From NCBI GenBank assembly GCA_014607495.2, contig CP053152.1:3596001-3660000 (forward strand): a stretch of DNA of 64,000 nt, read 5' to 3'. The notes under the pieces are model-generated. The model did no database searches. It saw only the letters and a program-made list of their open reading frames with translations, and was not told where the DNA came from. Both the position numbers and the translations under genes were made by a program. This document shows, in pieces, positions 38,901 through 47,682 of the stretch. The DNA comes from Carposina sasakii (lineage: Eukaryota; Arthropoda; Insecta; Lepidoptera; Carposinidae). Every line of letters starts with the position of its first letter. Positions within the stretch are counted from its first letter, which is position 1.

Positions 38901-41900
38901 ACTTACATCTCCAGCACGCTCTTGAGCTGCTCCAGCTTGCCCTGCTTCCCTGCATCTGGCTCGGCAGGACCTGCTGCAGGACACTTACATCTCCAGCACG
39001 CTCTTGAGCTGCTCCAGCTTGCCCTGCTTCCCTACATCCGGCTCGGCAGGACCTGCTGCAGGACACTTACATCTCCAGCACGCTCTTGAGCTGCTCCAGC
39101 TTGCCCTGCTTCCCTGCATCTGGCTCGGCAGGACCTGCTGCAGGATACTCACATCTCCAGCACACTCTTGAGCTGCTCCAGCTTGCCCTGCTTCCCTGCA
39201 TCTGGCTCGGCAGGACCTGCTGCAGGACACTTACATCTCCAGCACGCTCTTGAGCTGCTCCAGCTTGCCCTGCTTCCCTGCATCTGGCTCGGCAGGACCT
39301 GCTGCAGGACACTTACATCTCCAGCACGCTCTTGAGCTGCTCCAGCTTGCCCTGCTTCCCTGCATCCGGCTCGGCAGGACCTGCTGTAGGACACTTACAT
39401 CTCCAGCACGCTCTTGAGCTGCTCCAGCTTGCCCTGCTTCCCTGCATCTGGCTCGGCAGGACCTGCTGCAGGACACTTACATCTCCAGCACACTCTTGAG
39501 CTGCTCCAGCTTGCCCTGCTTCCCTGCATCTGGCTCGGCAGGACCTACTGCAGGACACTCACATCTCCAGCACACTCTTGAGCTGCTCCAGCTTGCCCTG
39601 CTTCTCCTCCAGCTCGGGCTCTGCGTGTCGCGTGAGGATGTCTGCGAGCAGAGCGCGCGCGATGTCCAGGATCTCCTGAAGCTGCTTCGGCTTCTTCAGC
39701 TTCACGTGGCCGCGCTTGAAGCCGTCGTACTTCTCGAATATCTCGAAGAACCTGTTGAACAACAGGCTATTTACGCTCCAATTATAAGTTTCTACAAAAC
39801 TGTGTTATGGTTCTAGTGGTGGTGTGTGCAAGGACGTACCCAGGCAGGAAGGTTCTAAGGGGTCCGGAACACTTACCGATAGGAAAGTTTTCCGAAAAGC
39901 TTTTACGTGCCATGTAGCTACTTTAATCATTTACTCAAAAGGACGCACCGCCCCCAAATCTCGCGGAAAAAATCCTGGGTACACGCTTGCTTGTTGGTGT
40001 GGGATAGTACTGTTTATGAGCGAACATCTTTGATCTATGGTTTGACGTATTTACTACAAAATTTAAAAAAATATATAAAAGACAATGTTAAGCTTAATGT
40101 TTATTTTCTTTTTGTAATAATTGTGTCTTTACTGAATGGGTGCTGGAGGCTGTATAGAAACTGTCTGTGTCTTTATGATAAGGATGGTTGCTCTTAAACT
40201 GCACATACATCGAACATTATGTAAAAACGGGATTTGCAGTATTGCATAGATTACGCCTAAGCTATAGAGCGCTAGTATTGCTTCGTTCTTTTGTGGCCAG
40301 CGTAAGCAAATATTTTTTTTGTTTCAACTTATTTTCAGTAGCACGACCATATACTCGTACCTGTTTATAACTGTGCCTACGAATTATAAGTTGTAAAGCG
40401 CGCTATATAACTTATGTATACTATTGAAATGAGATTCAACTATAGTAGGTATACTATTGCATTTGAACTTGAATTTCGAAAGTGGAGTCTAGTTAATGCT
40501 CATTTGATTTTGATAAACAGAATGATGAGTACAATGGTACATAACATAAACATCAGGCAGGTCAGGTAGTTTCTTTTGTAATAATGATATGGAAGTGTAT
40601 ACAGGGTTCCAGAATTACGGGTTGATTCGCCCCTTGAAGTTTTCGTTAAGATGTCACTAACTTCCTGTATAGTGCGATTAATATAGAAATCATTGGCAGT
40701 GCAAGTGAAATAGCAATACACAGGGTGAAGTGACAGCCAGGCAAATATTGATATGACTAGCACTTCGCAATAAGTCAACAATGCTAGCACTTAAAATGAA
40801 AAAAAAAGTAGAAAAAAAGAACTGTAATATAGACTTACCTCGGATGCCGCACCTCGACTTTCATCTTCTGCTTAGGCGTGCGATCTCCGTGCCTAATGAC
40901 TGCTACCACGCAACGCAGCTCCATCATCTTTCCAAAGGTGGTTGGCACGATGGGCGGGTCGTCCAGCTGAAACGGCACCGACCACGGAATGTGGAGCGTG
41001 GGAGCCAACTCCCGGAGTATCATGTTGCCGAGAATCTTCGCGCAATCATCGTAGTATTTGTTTGAGTTCTTGACGAAGGAAAATCCGTTTACGTCACAGA
41101 CGAAGGACTTGCCGTTTGCTCTGTGGGAGATATGACGTTGGTTGTATGTATTTAGATTGAACTGCTAGGAGTTTGCATTTGTTTAACAGAATCGTGTTAA
41201 TTTTCTAGAATTACTTATATACAATCTAGTCATTGAAACCAATAATCAATCAGGGTTTCAAGGGTCAGGCAGGGAGTATCAGAAGATGAAATAAAAAATA
41301 AAAAAGCCAATTTTCAATACTATATTGATGTCGGATAACACTTTCATCATTCTAATTTAAAATTTCCCGCGATAATTTCTGAGAATTCTCTCGATGTCAC
41401 ATTGATGATCGCGATTCACAAATCTTTTAACTTGAGATACTTGCTGTATAGACAACGTTTCCTTTGTCCTAGGAAAATTTTGAAAAAATAATAAAACTTT
41501 ATACACAAAGTTTCCTTTGCCTTTGGCTTCACCTTAAAAAAACCCATCACCACCCTTTTCAAACGGCACTCACCTCAGCAAGTCAAACCCGCAGACGGTC
41601 TGTTTAAACGCCAGGCAGACCTTGCGAGAGATCAGCTTCTCCTGGTTGGACAGTATGACAGGGTAGCGGATCTCCTTGCCCTCGGAATCTCGCTCCACCT
41701 TGCCGTCCAGGGCCGGACTTTTACGTGCTTCGGCGTGCGCGTAGTCCGGACCCACTGTGTATACCTTTACGTCCGTGCCTGTGGTAACGTCATGGACGAT
41801 TAGAGCACGTAAATGAGGAGAATGAATGCTGGGAATGGGGCACTAAATGCTTTTATGAGTAGCTAGAAAGAAAGTATCGCAATATCTGGCAGGGAGGTGT

Positions 41901-44900
41901 GTCAGGAAGTGGAGGTCCGTAATCTCAGCCTCCGGGAAAAAGGCGTGATTTTACGTAGGTAGGTATTTTATCTCACAGAGTAGATAATGACCCAGGTAAG
42001 AAAGAGCACCTTTTCTATCTGGAAATACCTCGATAACTTCGCGGTAAAAATTCGCGTTTCATTGTCGCCCCCAGAGCGTTTTACTGAGAACCGAAATAAT
42101 CTCAACCAAGTCGTTTTCTTAACCATATAATCATACGTAACAAGGACAAAACACACAAAGCTTATCATTTTGTGAGTCATCAATTTTATCTGAAAACCAA
42201 TATTTTGTTGAGAACCAAAGTTTTGCCCAACCATGGGATCATGTGAATGCACATATTTTACCATATTTTTTCTAAATATAACTTGTTATGATAGCAAAGA
42301 TACTTTTGTATCAAAGTGATTATGCACATATCAAGTCAGATAGTACCGTTATTTTATCTATCAAATAAAATAATCAGATGGTTGCTTAAGTTTTCAATCT
42401 TTATATAATGGACATACTTTTACTTTTCCTTCCAAATATAGTAAATTAAGTTAAAAAAAAACCGGTCTCTACAAAAGCGCCCCCTGTTGGCGAAACACTC
42501 GCAGTGGAAGTCATTAGTTACTTACCATCAGTTGGCATAAAATCCTCATAGATAAATGATCCTGTTTTCCTCACTCTAGACTCAGGGGAGTAGATACTAC
42601 TCCGACTGCCAATCTTAGGGTAGAAAATAAAACACGTTTCAAATATGGTTATCGAAATAATACCTATAACAAATAGAAAGCTTGTTTATTAATGTGGATA
42701 ATAAAACCCAATCTAGAAAAAAGGCTTATACATTTTGTAATTGACAGCCAAACAAATATTGATTGACTTTAGACTATCGTCTAACATAGGTAATGGTACT
42801 TGTTCAGAATTTCAGTATTTGCCTGGCCGTCGATCGCACCCTGTATATAAACTAAGCTAAGCTGTTTGACATAGTGATTTAGGAATCTAACCTAGGACAT
42901 AAACGTTCTTCAGTTTTCGTCACTTTTGCTTGGTTTGCTGGAAGAAATCTCTAGAAGAGATAAGCACGCAATTACATTTCTCCTGTATACTAAGATTACT
43001 TATAATATTTTTACAATAAAGAACAATAATAAACGTTTATGTTTTTCTATTAATATCATAATCACTTAAACTAAAGCCCGGCAAGCGGCGGCGGCTAGTC
43101 CTACTTGCTTTGCAAGTAACACTAACCTTTCTAAAAAGCCTCTGACTGCCCCCGCCCGCGGACGTCGGGTAGTAGATGTAGATGTTGTGATCCTCGGCCG
43201 ACACCGGCTTCTCCACGAACGGCTTGTTGAACACCACGCCGTTCACCTCCACGTGGTCTTCTGACTCCACTAGCTCGTGGTCTGGAAATTAATCTCATAT
43301 AATATAAAATTATTAATAAAGAAAATGGAAAAAATTCTTCACCCGAGTGGGAATCGAACCCACGACCACTGCAAACCGTGCCAGCCGCTATAACCACTAA
43401 GCCACCGGGTCAATTACTTGGATGACGAATTTTACCATCTCATATAAGTATATACTTAATGTTTTTCTCGCAGTAAATTGTCACGCGAAAAACTCTACTG
43501 CAAGCCTAGCATGACCTACGAAACACGATATGATAATCCGATTTATCTACATTTAGCCTGTCAAAATACGATAAACATAGCCGCCATGTTGAATTTTGTA
43601 TAAAGACATTACGATTTCGTACGATACGATATCCACGATGCGGCTGAAGTTAGTCGCAAAGGTCATTAGTGTATCGACTGTTGGGTATCGTATGTTAAGG
43701 TTGCGCATTTTTAACGCCCGTGCAATCTTGGGGACCCCTACCCTAGCCTTGAAGCTGACTTGCTTTTCTTTAGTTAGGTACCCTTAGTTATGAAAAATCT
43801 ATGCAATTTACTAAATTAGTAAAAAGATACATAATAGACACGGCTGCGTTCCCGAAATGGGATGGCCAGAACTGCATGATTATAAAGGGAAATCCTACAG
43901 CTACGTTTAGCATAGCTGGGACAGATATAAGTTAGTGACAAGTTGCTAGAGAAACTGCCCAATATCCTTAGTCGACTCTTATGACATCCAGCCCCCCTAA
44001 CATGACCACGCATCGTGGATATCGTATCATACGATATCGTAACATCTCTATACAAAATTCAACATGGCGGCTATATTTATCGTAATTTGACAGGCTACAT
44101 GTCGATAAATAGGTTTATCATATCGTGTATCGCAGGTCATGCTATTTGAACAGGTGATGCAGATGAGGTATTCTAGTGAAGCCCTGCATCAGCTCGTAGT
44201 CTGTAATGTGAATGCATCTCTTATGGTGTTTGAATAAAATTGCTTTAAACCAAGAGTTTCTTTACCCTATGAAAAAGTTATCTTTGAAACATCGACGCTA
44301 TTTACTAGCATTATACCACGCATTACAACTCAAGGCAACACTATGTAACGTTAGTAATATTGGTAAAAATAAAGCTACAGTTACTTTTAACTAATTCAAT
44401 TAAATGTGTCCTAGGCGATGTTATTTTCCATACAGTTTCAATCTCTGTGGTTCCATACTGCCGCGCAACGGGTATGTACGGTAACTGGTAAGTATAGGTA
44501 TATAGACGGTTATAGATTCTAGTAATAGAAGTAACCAAAGTATAGAGAATTTTTAGAAAATGTCTGCTAAAATTTTAAAAAATACAGCACCACCAATCGA
44601 TAAACTTTGCATGTTAGAAAAACGAAATATAAAACCTTTAGTTATGTATAGTCACATTATACTCACGTTTAGGATCAGGCGAATCTCTATCTAACACTGC
44701 ATACCTCGGAATCTCGATACCTTCACTCTCTAAAATTGCGTACACTCTTCTTCTATCCTGTAGAGAAAACTATACTCATTAAAATCGTACTAATAACGTG
44801 TTCAATATTAATAGACATAGCGATTTACTACTGCACCTGTATGTCATACTGCATGTGAAGATTGTTTATCACATATGGTTTCCGTAACTTCTCATATTGT

Positions 44901-47366
44901 ATGGCTTTGTCTAGAGGAAAACCTTTTGAATGGAACGAAATAAGGCAGTCGCAGATCGGCCACTCCTCCACCGGTTTCTGCAAATTAAGCACTTATTTGA
45001 CATAAAGATTAACGGGGAAAAGTGTCACCAACCAAACCTGTCCATATTAAACCAGGAGCATGTGAAGTGACCGGTTACCAAGTGCGAAGTGACACATCAC
45101 ATGTAATTCAATAAGGCAGTGCAATATCACCTCTCTAAAACCTGACACCAAACACAAAGCAAATAAGACAAAGAAGCCATTGAAATGTAACAACACATGA
45201 GATTCTAGGATATTGGCAAACATGCTTTAGTTAAACCATACAAGTTAGGAGCTCAAGTTTATTGCTATACAGTACCTACTTCCTTTGGAAAAGAATAGTG
45301 AAACAAAATACAGTCACTGTACCTTGCCAAGGTATCGAGAATCCTGTTGTGAAAGGTAATGGGACTATGCTATTACAAATCTAATCCATACTTTAGCTGG
45401 TGGCATATTTTGTTCCACTAATGTTAGTCAGTTTAACAACCTTAAGGATAACCTCCTCTGGGAAGACAAGCATTTTGATGTACTCAAACTCATCAAGTCG
45501 TGTCAGGATCTCCTTCATGGGCTTGGATTGTGACTTTTTGGCCATGGCGCATACACCGACCACCACTTTCTTGCCTCCGCCATCGCAGTGGGGGTCCAAA
45601 GTATCACACAGGTCCAAATCACCCTAAAAATAATTATATCATCAATTACATAATAATATACAATATATTACATAAAAATAAGGCAGGTCCATTAGATTAT
45701 CTATACGAGTATATCTTCTTGAAAAAAAAATGAGTTGCTATAACATAGTACTCCATTCAACAAAACCAAAGTTGTGGATAGACCAACTGTTAATATATTG
45801 TAATTAGCTTATTTTTGGAATTTAGTTGTTAAAATTCAATTTTTGCCAAAACTATTACAGCTATACAAATATAAAAGATATATAATATCTTATATATATA
45901 TAATATAATATAATATCTTGACTAAGATAAATTTATAAAAACACTTCTCCATTAATATAATCCGTTAGGATATGGTTGATCTTTAAACATTGTGCTGAGG
46001 GATTCAGCTTTGTTTGTCGAGATTTGGCTAGTGTATAGCTATCGGGATGAAAAATAACATTGCCAATATGTAATTTAGAAAAGAGATGGTAAAATTCGTC
46101 ATCCGAGTAATTGACCCGGTGGCTCAGTGGTGAGAGCGCTGGCATGCGGAATGCAGAGGTCGTGGGTTCGATTCCCACCCGGGTGAGGATTTTTTTCCAT
46201 TTCTTTATTAATAATTTTTTTTAATATAAAAGAAACAAATACTTGCAAAAAATCTTCTATCATTTGTATAAATTGTAAATATTATATTTTTATTTTAGAA
46301 GTAACTAAAAATTGTGGTCTCTTGATCACTTGTATTTTAGCAAATGTATACAGAAAAAGGAAACCAGCACAACTAATCTGCTTCTCTTTATAGAAGAGCA
46401 CAAGGTCAGTCTTTATCTAGTTCGACTCATTATCAGTAATAATATTGGTCCACGGGATTCAAGATTACTTGCAAATGTATACTTAATGAAGTCCTTCTTT
46501 GTATTATACATACTTATATTTCTGGCTATGAGTAAAACAAACAATTCTATGACATATGAATAAAAAACAATAGAAAATGATATTTGTAAATACTGTCTAT
46601 TTAAAAAATACATATTAAAAAATCAATTTGAGCTCACATCCTGCATACAGTCATCACAGTAGCAAAATTCATCATCATTTTCTTTCTTTTTTTTATTTCT
46701 CCATCGTTTTAACCTCCACCAGTCTTTTAACCACTGCCACTCCATTGTGAGCACTATCACTTAATATCAAGATAATTTTATTGTAAAACTCTGATAAGTA
46801 ATGATATGAACTCCTCCAATCACAGCCCACCAAGATAAACTTGACATGAATTTGCATAGTTATTACCTCACATGACATTGTCATGAACACTGTGCATTAT
46901 AAATAAAATAACTGTACCTATACTATTCCATTGTACATATATGCTATTAGCACATTACATGCCACAAGTACATTATGTATGTAGACAGTGTGTGTACTTA
47001 CAAGGACATGGTATTGTTATGTTCAGTTATTTATATAATTTTTCTGTGAGTTTGGTTTATTGATCAAGAAAGTATTGACCTACATTTTCTTAGCGTCTAA
47101 ACTTTATGGAATGTTATTATTGTGCTGTAGATAATTTTACATATTAAATAACATATACATTTTATCTCAGTGACGTCAATCACTTCTTCAAATCTGAGCA
47201 TTGTTGTGTATGGTAATGCGAGTTTATTAGTTTATAAAACGAGACAATAATAATAACTTACAGGGGATCTTATTGGAACAAGATTTCCATCATCGCCGAC
47301 ATAAAATTGTGGTTGTGTAGCTTGGCGTAATCCTTGATACCCATGTTCCAACTCAGTGTATGACAT
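14950..47366 (-). CDS. PPIP5K: PPIP5K/Vip1, inositol hexakisphosphate and diphosphoinositol-pentakisphosphate kinase
   Basis: A bifunctional cytosolic enzyme: an N-terminal ATP-grasp kinase makes 1-diphosphoinositol phosphates (InsP7/InsP8) and a histidine-phosphatase-like domain opposes it. I traced 27 exons on the minus strand, all GT-AG and in frame, giving 1472 residues: 47366-47262, 45623-45441, 44977-44837, 44757-44667, 43281-43127, 42613-42526, 41778-41574, 41120-40839, 39751-39563, 38354-38269, 37917-37780, 37618-37387, 32562-32354, 31149-30923, 30285-30149, 29398-29284, 28502-28375, 27836-27722, 26798-26721, 26635-26547, 26040-25938, 25113-25029, 22626-22333, 21550-21407, 21248-21134, 16590-16509, 15552-14950. 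Landmarks: '[19 protein letters not shown]' (about 50-70), '[15 protein letters not shown]' before 323, RHGDRTP at about 398, '[12 protein letters not shown]', '[15 protein letters not shown]', '[15 protein letters not shown]' and '[11 protein letters not shown]' (about 836-846). The tail is Ser-rich with '[14 protein letters not shown]'. At the 16590 exon the upstream AG (16604) would break the frame. Introns hold most repeats of the window, including four exon-edge minisatellites. Confidence 0.93.
15661..16359. mobile_element. PIF/Harbinger-like element, TTA target duplication
   Basis: The ends AGGTACAAGTT...AACTTGTACCT are inverted and flanked by TTA at 15658-15660 and 16360-16362, the TSD of PIF/Harbinger. 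The arms remain similar for about 60 bp (CAGCAGCAGCA stretch). A 64-codon frame at 15950-16144 starts '[20 protein letters not shown]' and continues with an acidic then Arg/Lys-rich stretch, like the N-terminus of Harbinger transposases; the catalytic part is missing. It lies in the last PPIP5K intron. Confidence 0.75.
16775..16965 (+). repeat. LINE 3'-end fragment
   Basis: The fragment ends in 'CCCCGTAAGGGATAAAGGCG' followed by a TATGTATGTATG tail. The upstream 100 bp resemble the C-terminal coding end of such elements ([13 protein letters not shown]). Intron of PPIP5K. Confidence 0.5.
17545..17780 (+). repeat. LINE 3'-end fragment, second family
   Basis: The plus frame reads as the C-terminus of a retroelement protein ('[17 protein letters not shown]', then '[11 protein letters not shown]'), followed by an 'AGGCGTGATTTTTATGTATA' tail. 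A shorter copy is at 41885-41970. Confidence 0.5.
18877..19199 (+). mobile_element. Complete short Helitron, copy A2
   Basis: TC start after A and CTAG end before T, with the same hairpin. It is co-linear with copy A1 over its whole 323 bp. It sits in a PPIP5K intron, antisense to the gene. Confidence 0.8.
19795..20080. repeat. Foldback repeat
   Basis: Two arms of about 130 bp meet near 19930. Both read 'TTTTGCTTGCGA', 'GATAGCGTT' and 'AAGGGTTCAT(G)' on one strand and the complement on the other. A weaker relative lies upstream at 19510-19600. The GC-rich core yields spurious overlapping open frames. Confidence 0.6.
20786..21160. repeat. Exon-edge minisatellite 1 (5' splice site copies)
   Basis: About ten units of roughly 34-45 bp. 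In transcript (minus) orientation each unit carries the last ~20 bases of the exon 21248-21134 (CACAACCCCGACAG) plus its donor GTACCCCC. The array starts at the true exon end and runs into the intron. Unit lengths vary and are mostly not multiples of three. Confidence 0.85.
21847..22300. mobile_element. MITE-like palindromic element carrying an RTE insertion
   Basis: The flanks 'AGCAAAGCCGAAGCAAAACG...GCGAAAATTGTAC' and 'GTACAAATTTCGCTATCGCT' are inverted copies. An RTE fragment with a TGATGATGATG tail at 21963-22220 splits them, bounded by the 12-bp direct repeat AATACTAATTTG (21951-21962 and 22221-22232). A related half element is at 32680-32800. PPIP5K intron. Confidence 0.7.
22640..24640. 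other. PPIP5K intron, nothing recognised
   Basis: No exon that fits the reading phase was found here. A short frame at 23700-23820 was considered and rejected. No delimited repeat is seen. Confidence 0.4.
24641..24865 (+). mobile_element. tRNA-headed SINE, second family
   Basis: The head has 'GGTCTAGTAGGTAGTGACC' and box B 'GGTTCGAATCC'; the body 'ACCGTTGCTTAGTACCC', 'CTTAGTGTGGGACTAGG' matches the antisense fragment at 7535-7665. Confidence 0.65.
25545..25860. repeat. Retroelement fragment
   Basis: It begins with an antisense CATACATACATAAAGG-type LINE tail and continues through 'CCCACTATCCCTCAAGG'. There is no open frame of note. PPIP5K intron. Confidence 0.4.
27184..27260 (-). repeat. 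RTE 3' fragment
   Basis: An antisense copy of 'GGCCTACGTCCAGCAGTGGA...AATAGGCTGATGATGATT'. PPIP5K intron. Confidence 0.6.
27848..28100 (+). repeat. RTE 3' fragment next to a PPIP5K exon
   Basis: It matches 22000-22215 ('GAGGCGATTAA(A)GG', 'TCACCAACCCGCCTGCCCAG', 'CAATGGACTG(T)TATAGGCTG'). It begins about 12 bp upstream, in the transcript sense, of the acceptor of exon 27836-27722. Confidence 0.65.
28810..29283. repeat. Exon-edge minisatellite 2 (exon 5' half copies)
   Basis: Seven to eight units of about 52-63 bp lie directly downstream of exon 29398-29284. Each repeats the first ~65 bases of that exon (GGAGTATCGAGCCCGGGCCG ... GCCTGTACTTCAC), joined to a short 'TATATACAGGTACAGTCGC' linker. 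Some units are truncated (29015, 29100). Confidence 0.85.
30031..30118 (+). mobile_element. tRNA-headed SINE, copy 2 (5'-truncated)
   Basis: It starts within the head (GGCACGCGGAATGCAGAGG), keeps box B and the T-rich tail. The tail ends about 30 bp from the donor of PPIP5K exon 30285-30149, antisense to the gene. Confidence 0.75.
30608..30713 (+). mobile_element. tRNA-headed SINE, copy 3
   Basis: Box A and B are intact ('TGGCTCAGTGGT', 'GGTTCGATTCC'); part of the region after box B is deleted. Mid-intron of PPIP5K. Confidence 0.75.
30819..30912 (+). mobile_element. tRNA-headed SINE, copy 4 (degenerate)
   Basis: The head has internal deletions. The tail 'TTTATTAATAATTTTATAAT' ends about 10 bp from the donor (30921-30922) of PPIP5K exon 31149-30923, antisense to the gene. 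Confidence 0.7.
31235..31752. repeat. GTAAC-rich inverted repeats (MITE-like)
   Basis: At 31563-31752 the ends 'GGTATTGACCAGCGTTAC' and 'GTAACGTTGGTCAGTGCCC' are inverted copies. Two further pieces of the same arms lie at 31235-31330 and 31505-31560. PPIP5K intron. Confidence 0.6.
31785..32353. repeat. Exon-edge minisatellite 3 (5' splice site copies)
   Basis: About ten units of roughly 57 bp, several truncated. In transcript orientation each carries the last ~50 bases of exon 32562-32354 (CAGCTGATGCACATCGTGCT ... CCCAAGACTAAGG) and its donor GTGAGTG. The array abuts the true exon end. Confidence 0.88.
33664..37325 (+). mobile_element. Defective mosaic Ty3-type LTR retrotransposon
   Basis: Near-identical direct repeats at 33664-34091 and 36900-37325, both starting TGTCGGAG, bound it; each contains the LTR plus leader and the first ~12 gag codons. 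Between them lie gag in two frames (34055-34429, 34323-34931), two zinc knuckles ([14 protein letters not shown] and [14 protein letters not shown]), a protease piece with DSGSECSL, a reverse-transcriptase piece with YMDDVLV (35296-35547), a second diverged protease piece with DSGAECSL (about 35575-35905), and an integrase C-terminal piece (36009-36206). RNase H and the integrase core are missing, and there are stops and frameshifts. No envelope gene is seen. It sits in a PPIP5K intron, opposite in orientation. Confidence 0.82.
36290..36565. repeat. 58-bp tandem repeat inside the LTR element
   Basis: About 4.5 units of 'GAGTCACTGGATGGAAGTGA ... TATACGGAAGCTGGATG'. It lies between the integrase piece and the right direct repeat. 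Confidence 0.8.
37965..38205. repeat. Decayed copy of the 12214 MITE
   Basis: It keeps 'ATAGCCCACTATAAAGAACC' and 'ATTTCACCTAACATACTT'-type arms. PPIP5K intron. Confidence 0.5.
38385..38450 (-). repeat. RTE 3' tail fragment
   Basis: Antisense 'CATCATCATCAGCCTATTGC' followed by 'GGACGTAGGCCTCCCCCAGG', just upstream in the transcript sense of exon 38354-38269. Confidence 0.6.
38657..39562. repeat. Exon-edge minisatellite 4 (82-bp units, 5' splice site copies)
   Basis: Eleven units of exactly 82 bp. In transcript orientation each carries a copy of the last ~43 bases of exon 39751-39563 (GGCAAGCTGGAGCAGCTCAA ... CTGGAGAT) and a donor GTGAGTG or GTAAGTG, then 'TCCTGCAGCAGGTCC' and 'GATGCAGGGAAGCAG', which offer possible acceptors. 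The units are very similar, so the array is young or homogenised. Confidence 0.92.
43305..43441 (-). mobile_element. tRNA-headed SINE, copy 5
   Basis: Sense to PPIP5K. It includes the 5' extension 'GATGGTAAAATTCGTCATCC'. Its T-rich tail ends about 20 bp before the acceptor of exon 43281-43127 and supplies much of the pyrimidine-rich tract. Confidence 0.78.
43509..44142. mobile_element. TA-flanked MITE with ~135-bp inverted arms
   Basis: The ends GCATGACC...GGTCATGC are flanked by TA (43507-43508 and 44143-44144). The arms match for about 135 bp through 'ATAGCCGCCATGTTGAATTT' and 'GATACGATATCCACGATGCG'. The TA TSD suggests Tc1/mariner-type mobilisation. No transposase is seen. PPIP5K intron. 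Confidence 0.75.
45909..45969. repeat. Short repeat, inverse of 29955-30021
   Basis: The sequences are near-exact reverse complements ('GATAAATTTATAAAAACACT', 'CTCCATTAATATAATCCGTT'). Both lie just 5' of a tRNA-headed SINE in PPIP5K introns. Confidence 0.6.
46076..46222 (+). mobile_element. tRNA-headed SINE, copy 6
   Basis: The fullest copy: 5' extension 'GATGGTAAAATTCGTCATCC', box A, box B and tail. Antisense in PPIP5K intron 1, not close to an exon. Confidence 0.8.
46638..46745 (-). CDS. PPIP5K: Alternative first coding exon of PPIP5K
   Basis: On the minus strand an ATG at 46745 opens a 36-codon frame beginning [15 protein letters not shown], then a Lys-rich run, then '[13 protein letters not shown]', and ending in a GAT|GTGAGC donor at phase 0. 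The exon at 47366-47262 also ends at phase 0. Either can therefore join the exon at 45623, which suggests two alternative N-termini. The two exons could also be used in series. Confidence 0.6.
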
Positions 47367-47682
47367 TACCTACGTGTAATTTAAGTAGTACAAAATAAAT
47401 TATTGATGTTTATCAAACATCTGGACATCTCCTAGTAACAATTTAATGAAATGTATTTATTTAATTTTGTGCTTTTAAATGTGGTGATTGATGATCGATC
47501 GATTGACATTGACATTGAAAGATTTGACAGTGACAAGTGACCACAGACTACTTAGTGTACTGACGCAAGTGACAGCGGTTGTGTTTGATATTCCGTTTAG
47601 GGGTGAATAGGTACATGCATATAAAATTGTGCCGTGTAGATACGCTTATTTATATATTGGTAGCATTTCTTTTTCCTGAACA
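47367..47682. promoter_or_regulatory. Head-to-head promoter region of PPIP5K and TRMT44
   Basis: The start codon at 47366 (minus) and the putative TRMT44 start at 47683 (plus) leave only 316 bp for both 5' UTRs and promoters. I see no TATA box at a convincing distance. That two transcripts start here is inferred from gene layout. Confidence 0.45.

Noticed and set aside
38611..39558. A ladder of ~81-codon minus-strand frames repeated every 82 bp, Cys/Ser-rich
   Set aside because: They are translations of the minisatellite in the frame that happens to stay open; each unit contains splice-site copies and no independent gene signal.
28810..39562. Regularly spaced repeats that could suggest CRISPR-like arrays
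   Set aside because: No unique spacers: whole units repeat, they derive from exon edges, and the genome is eukaryotic.
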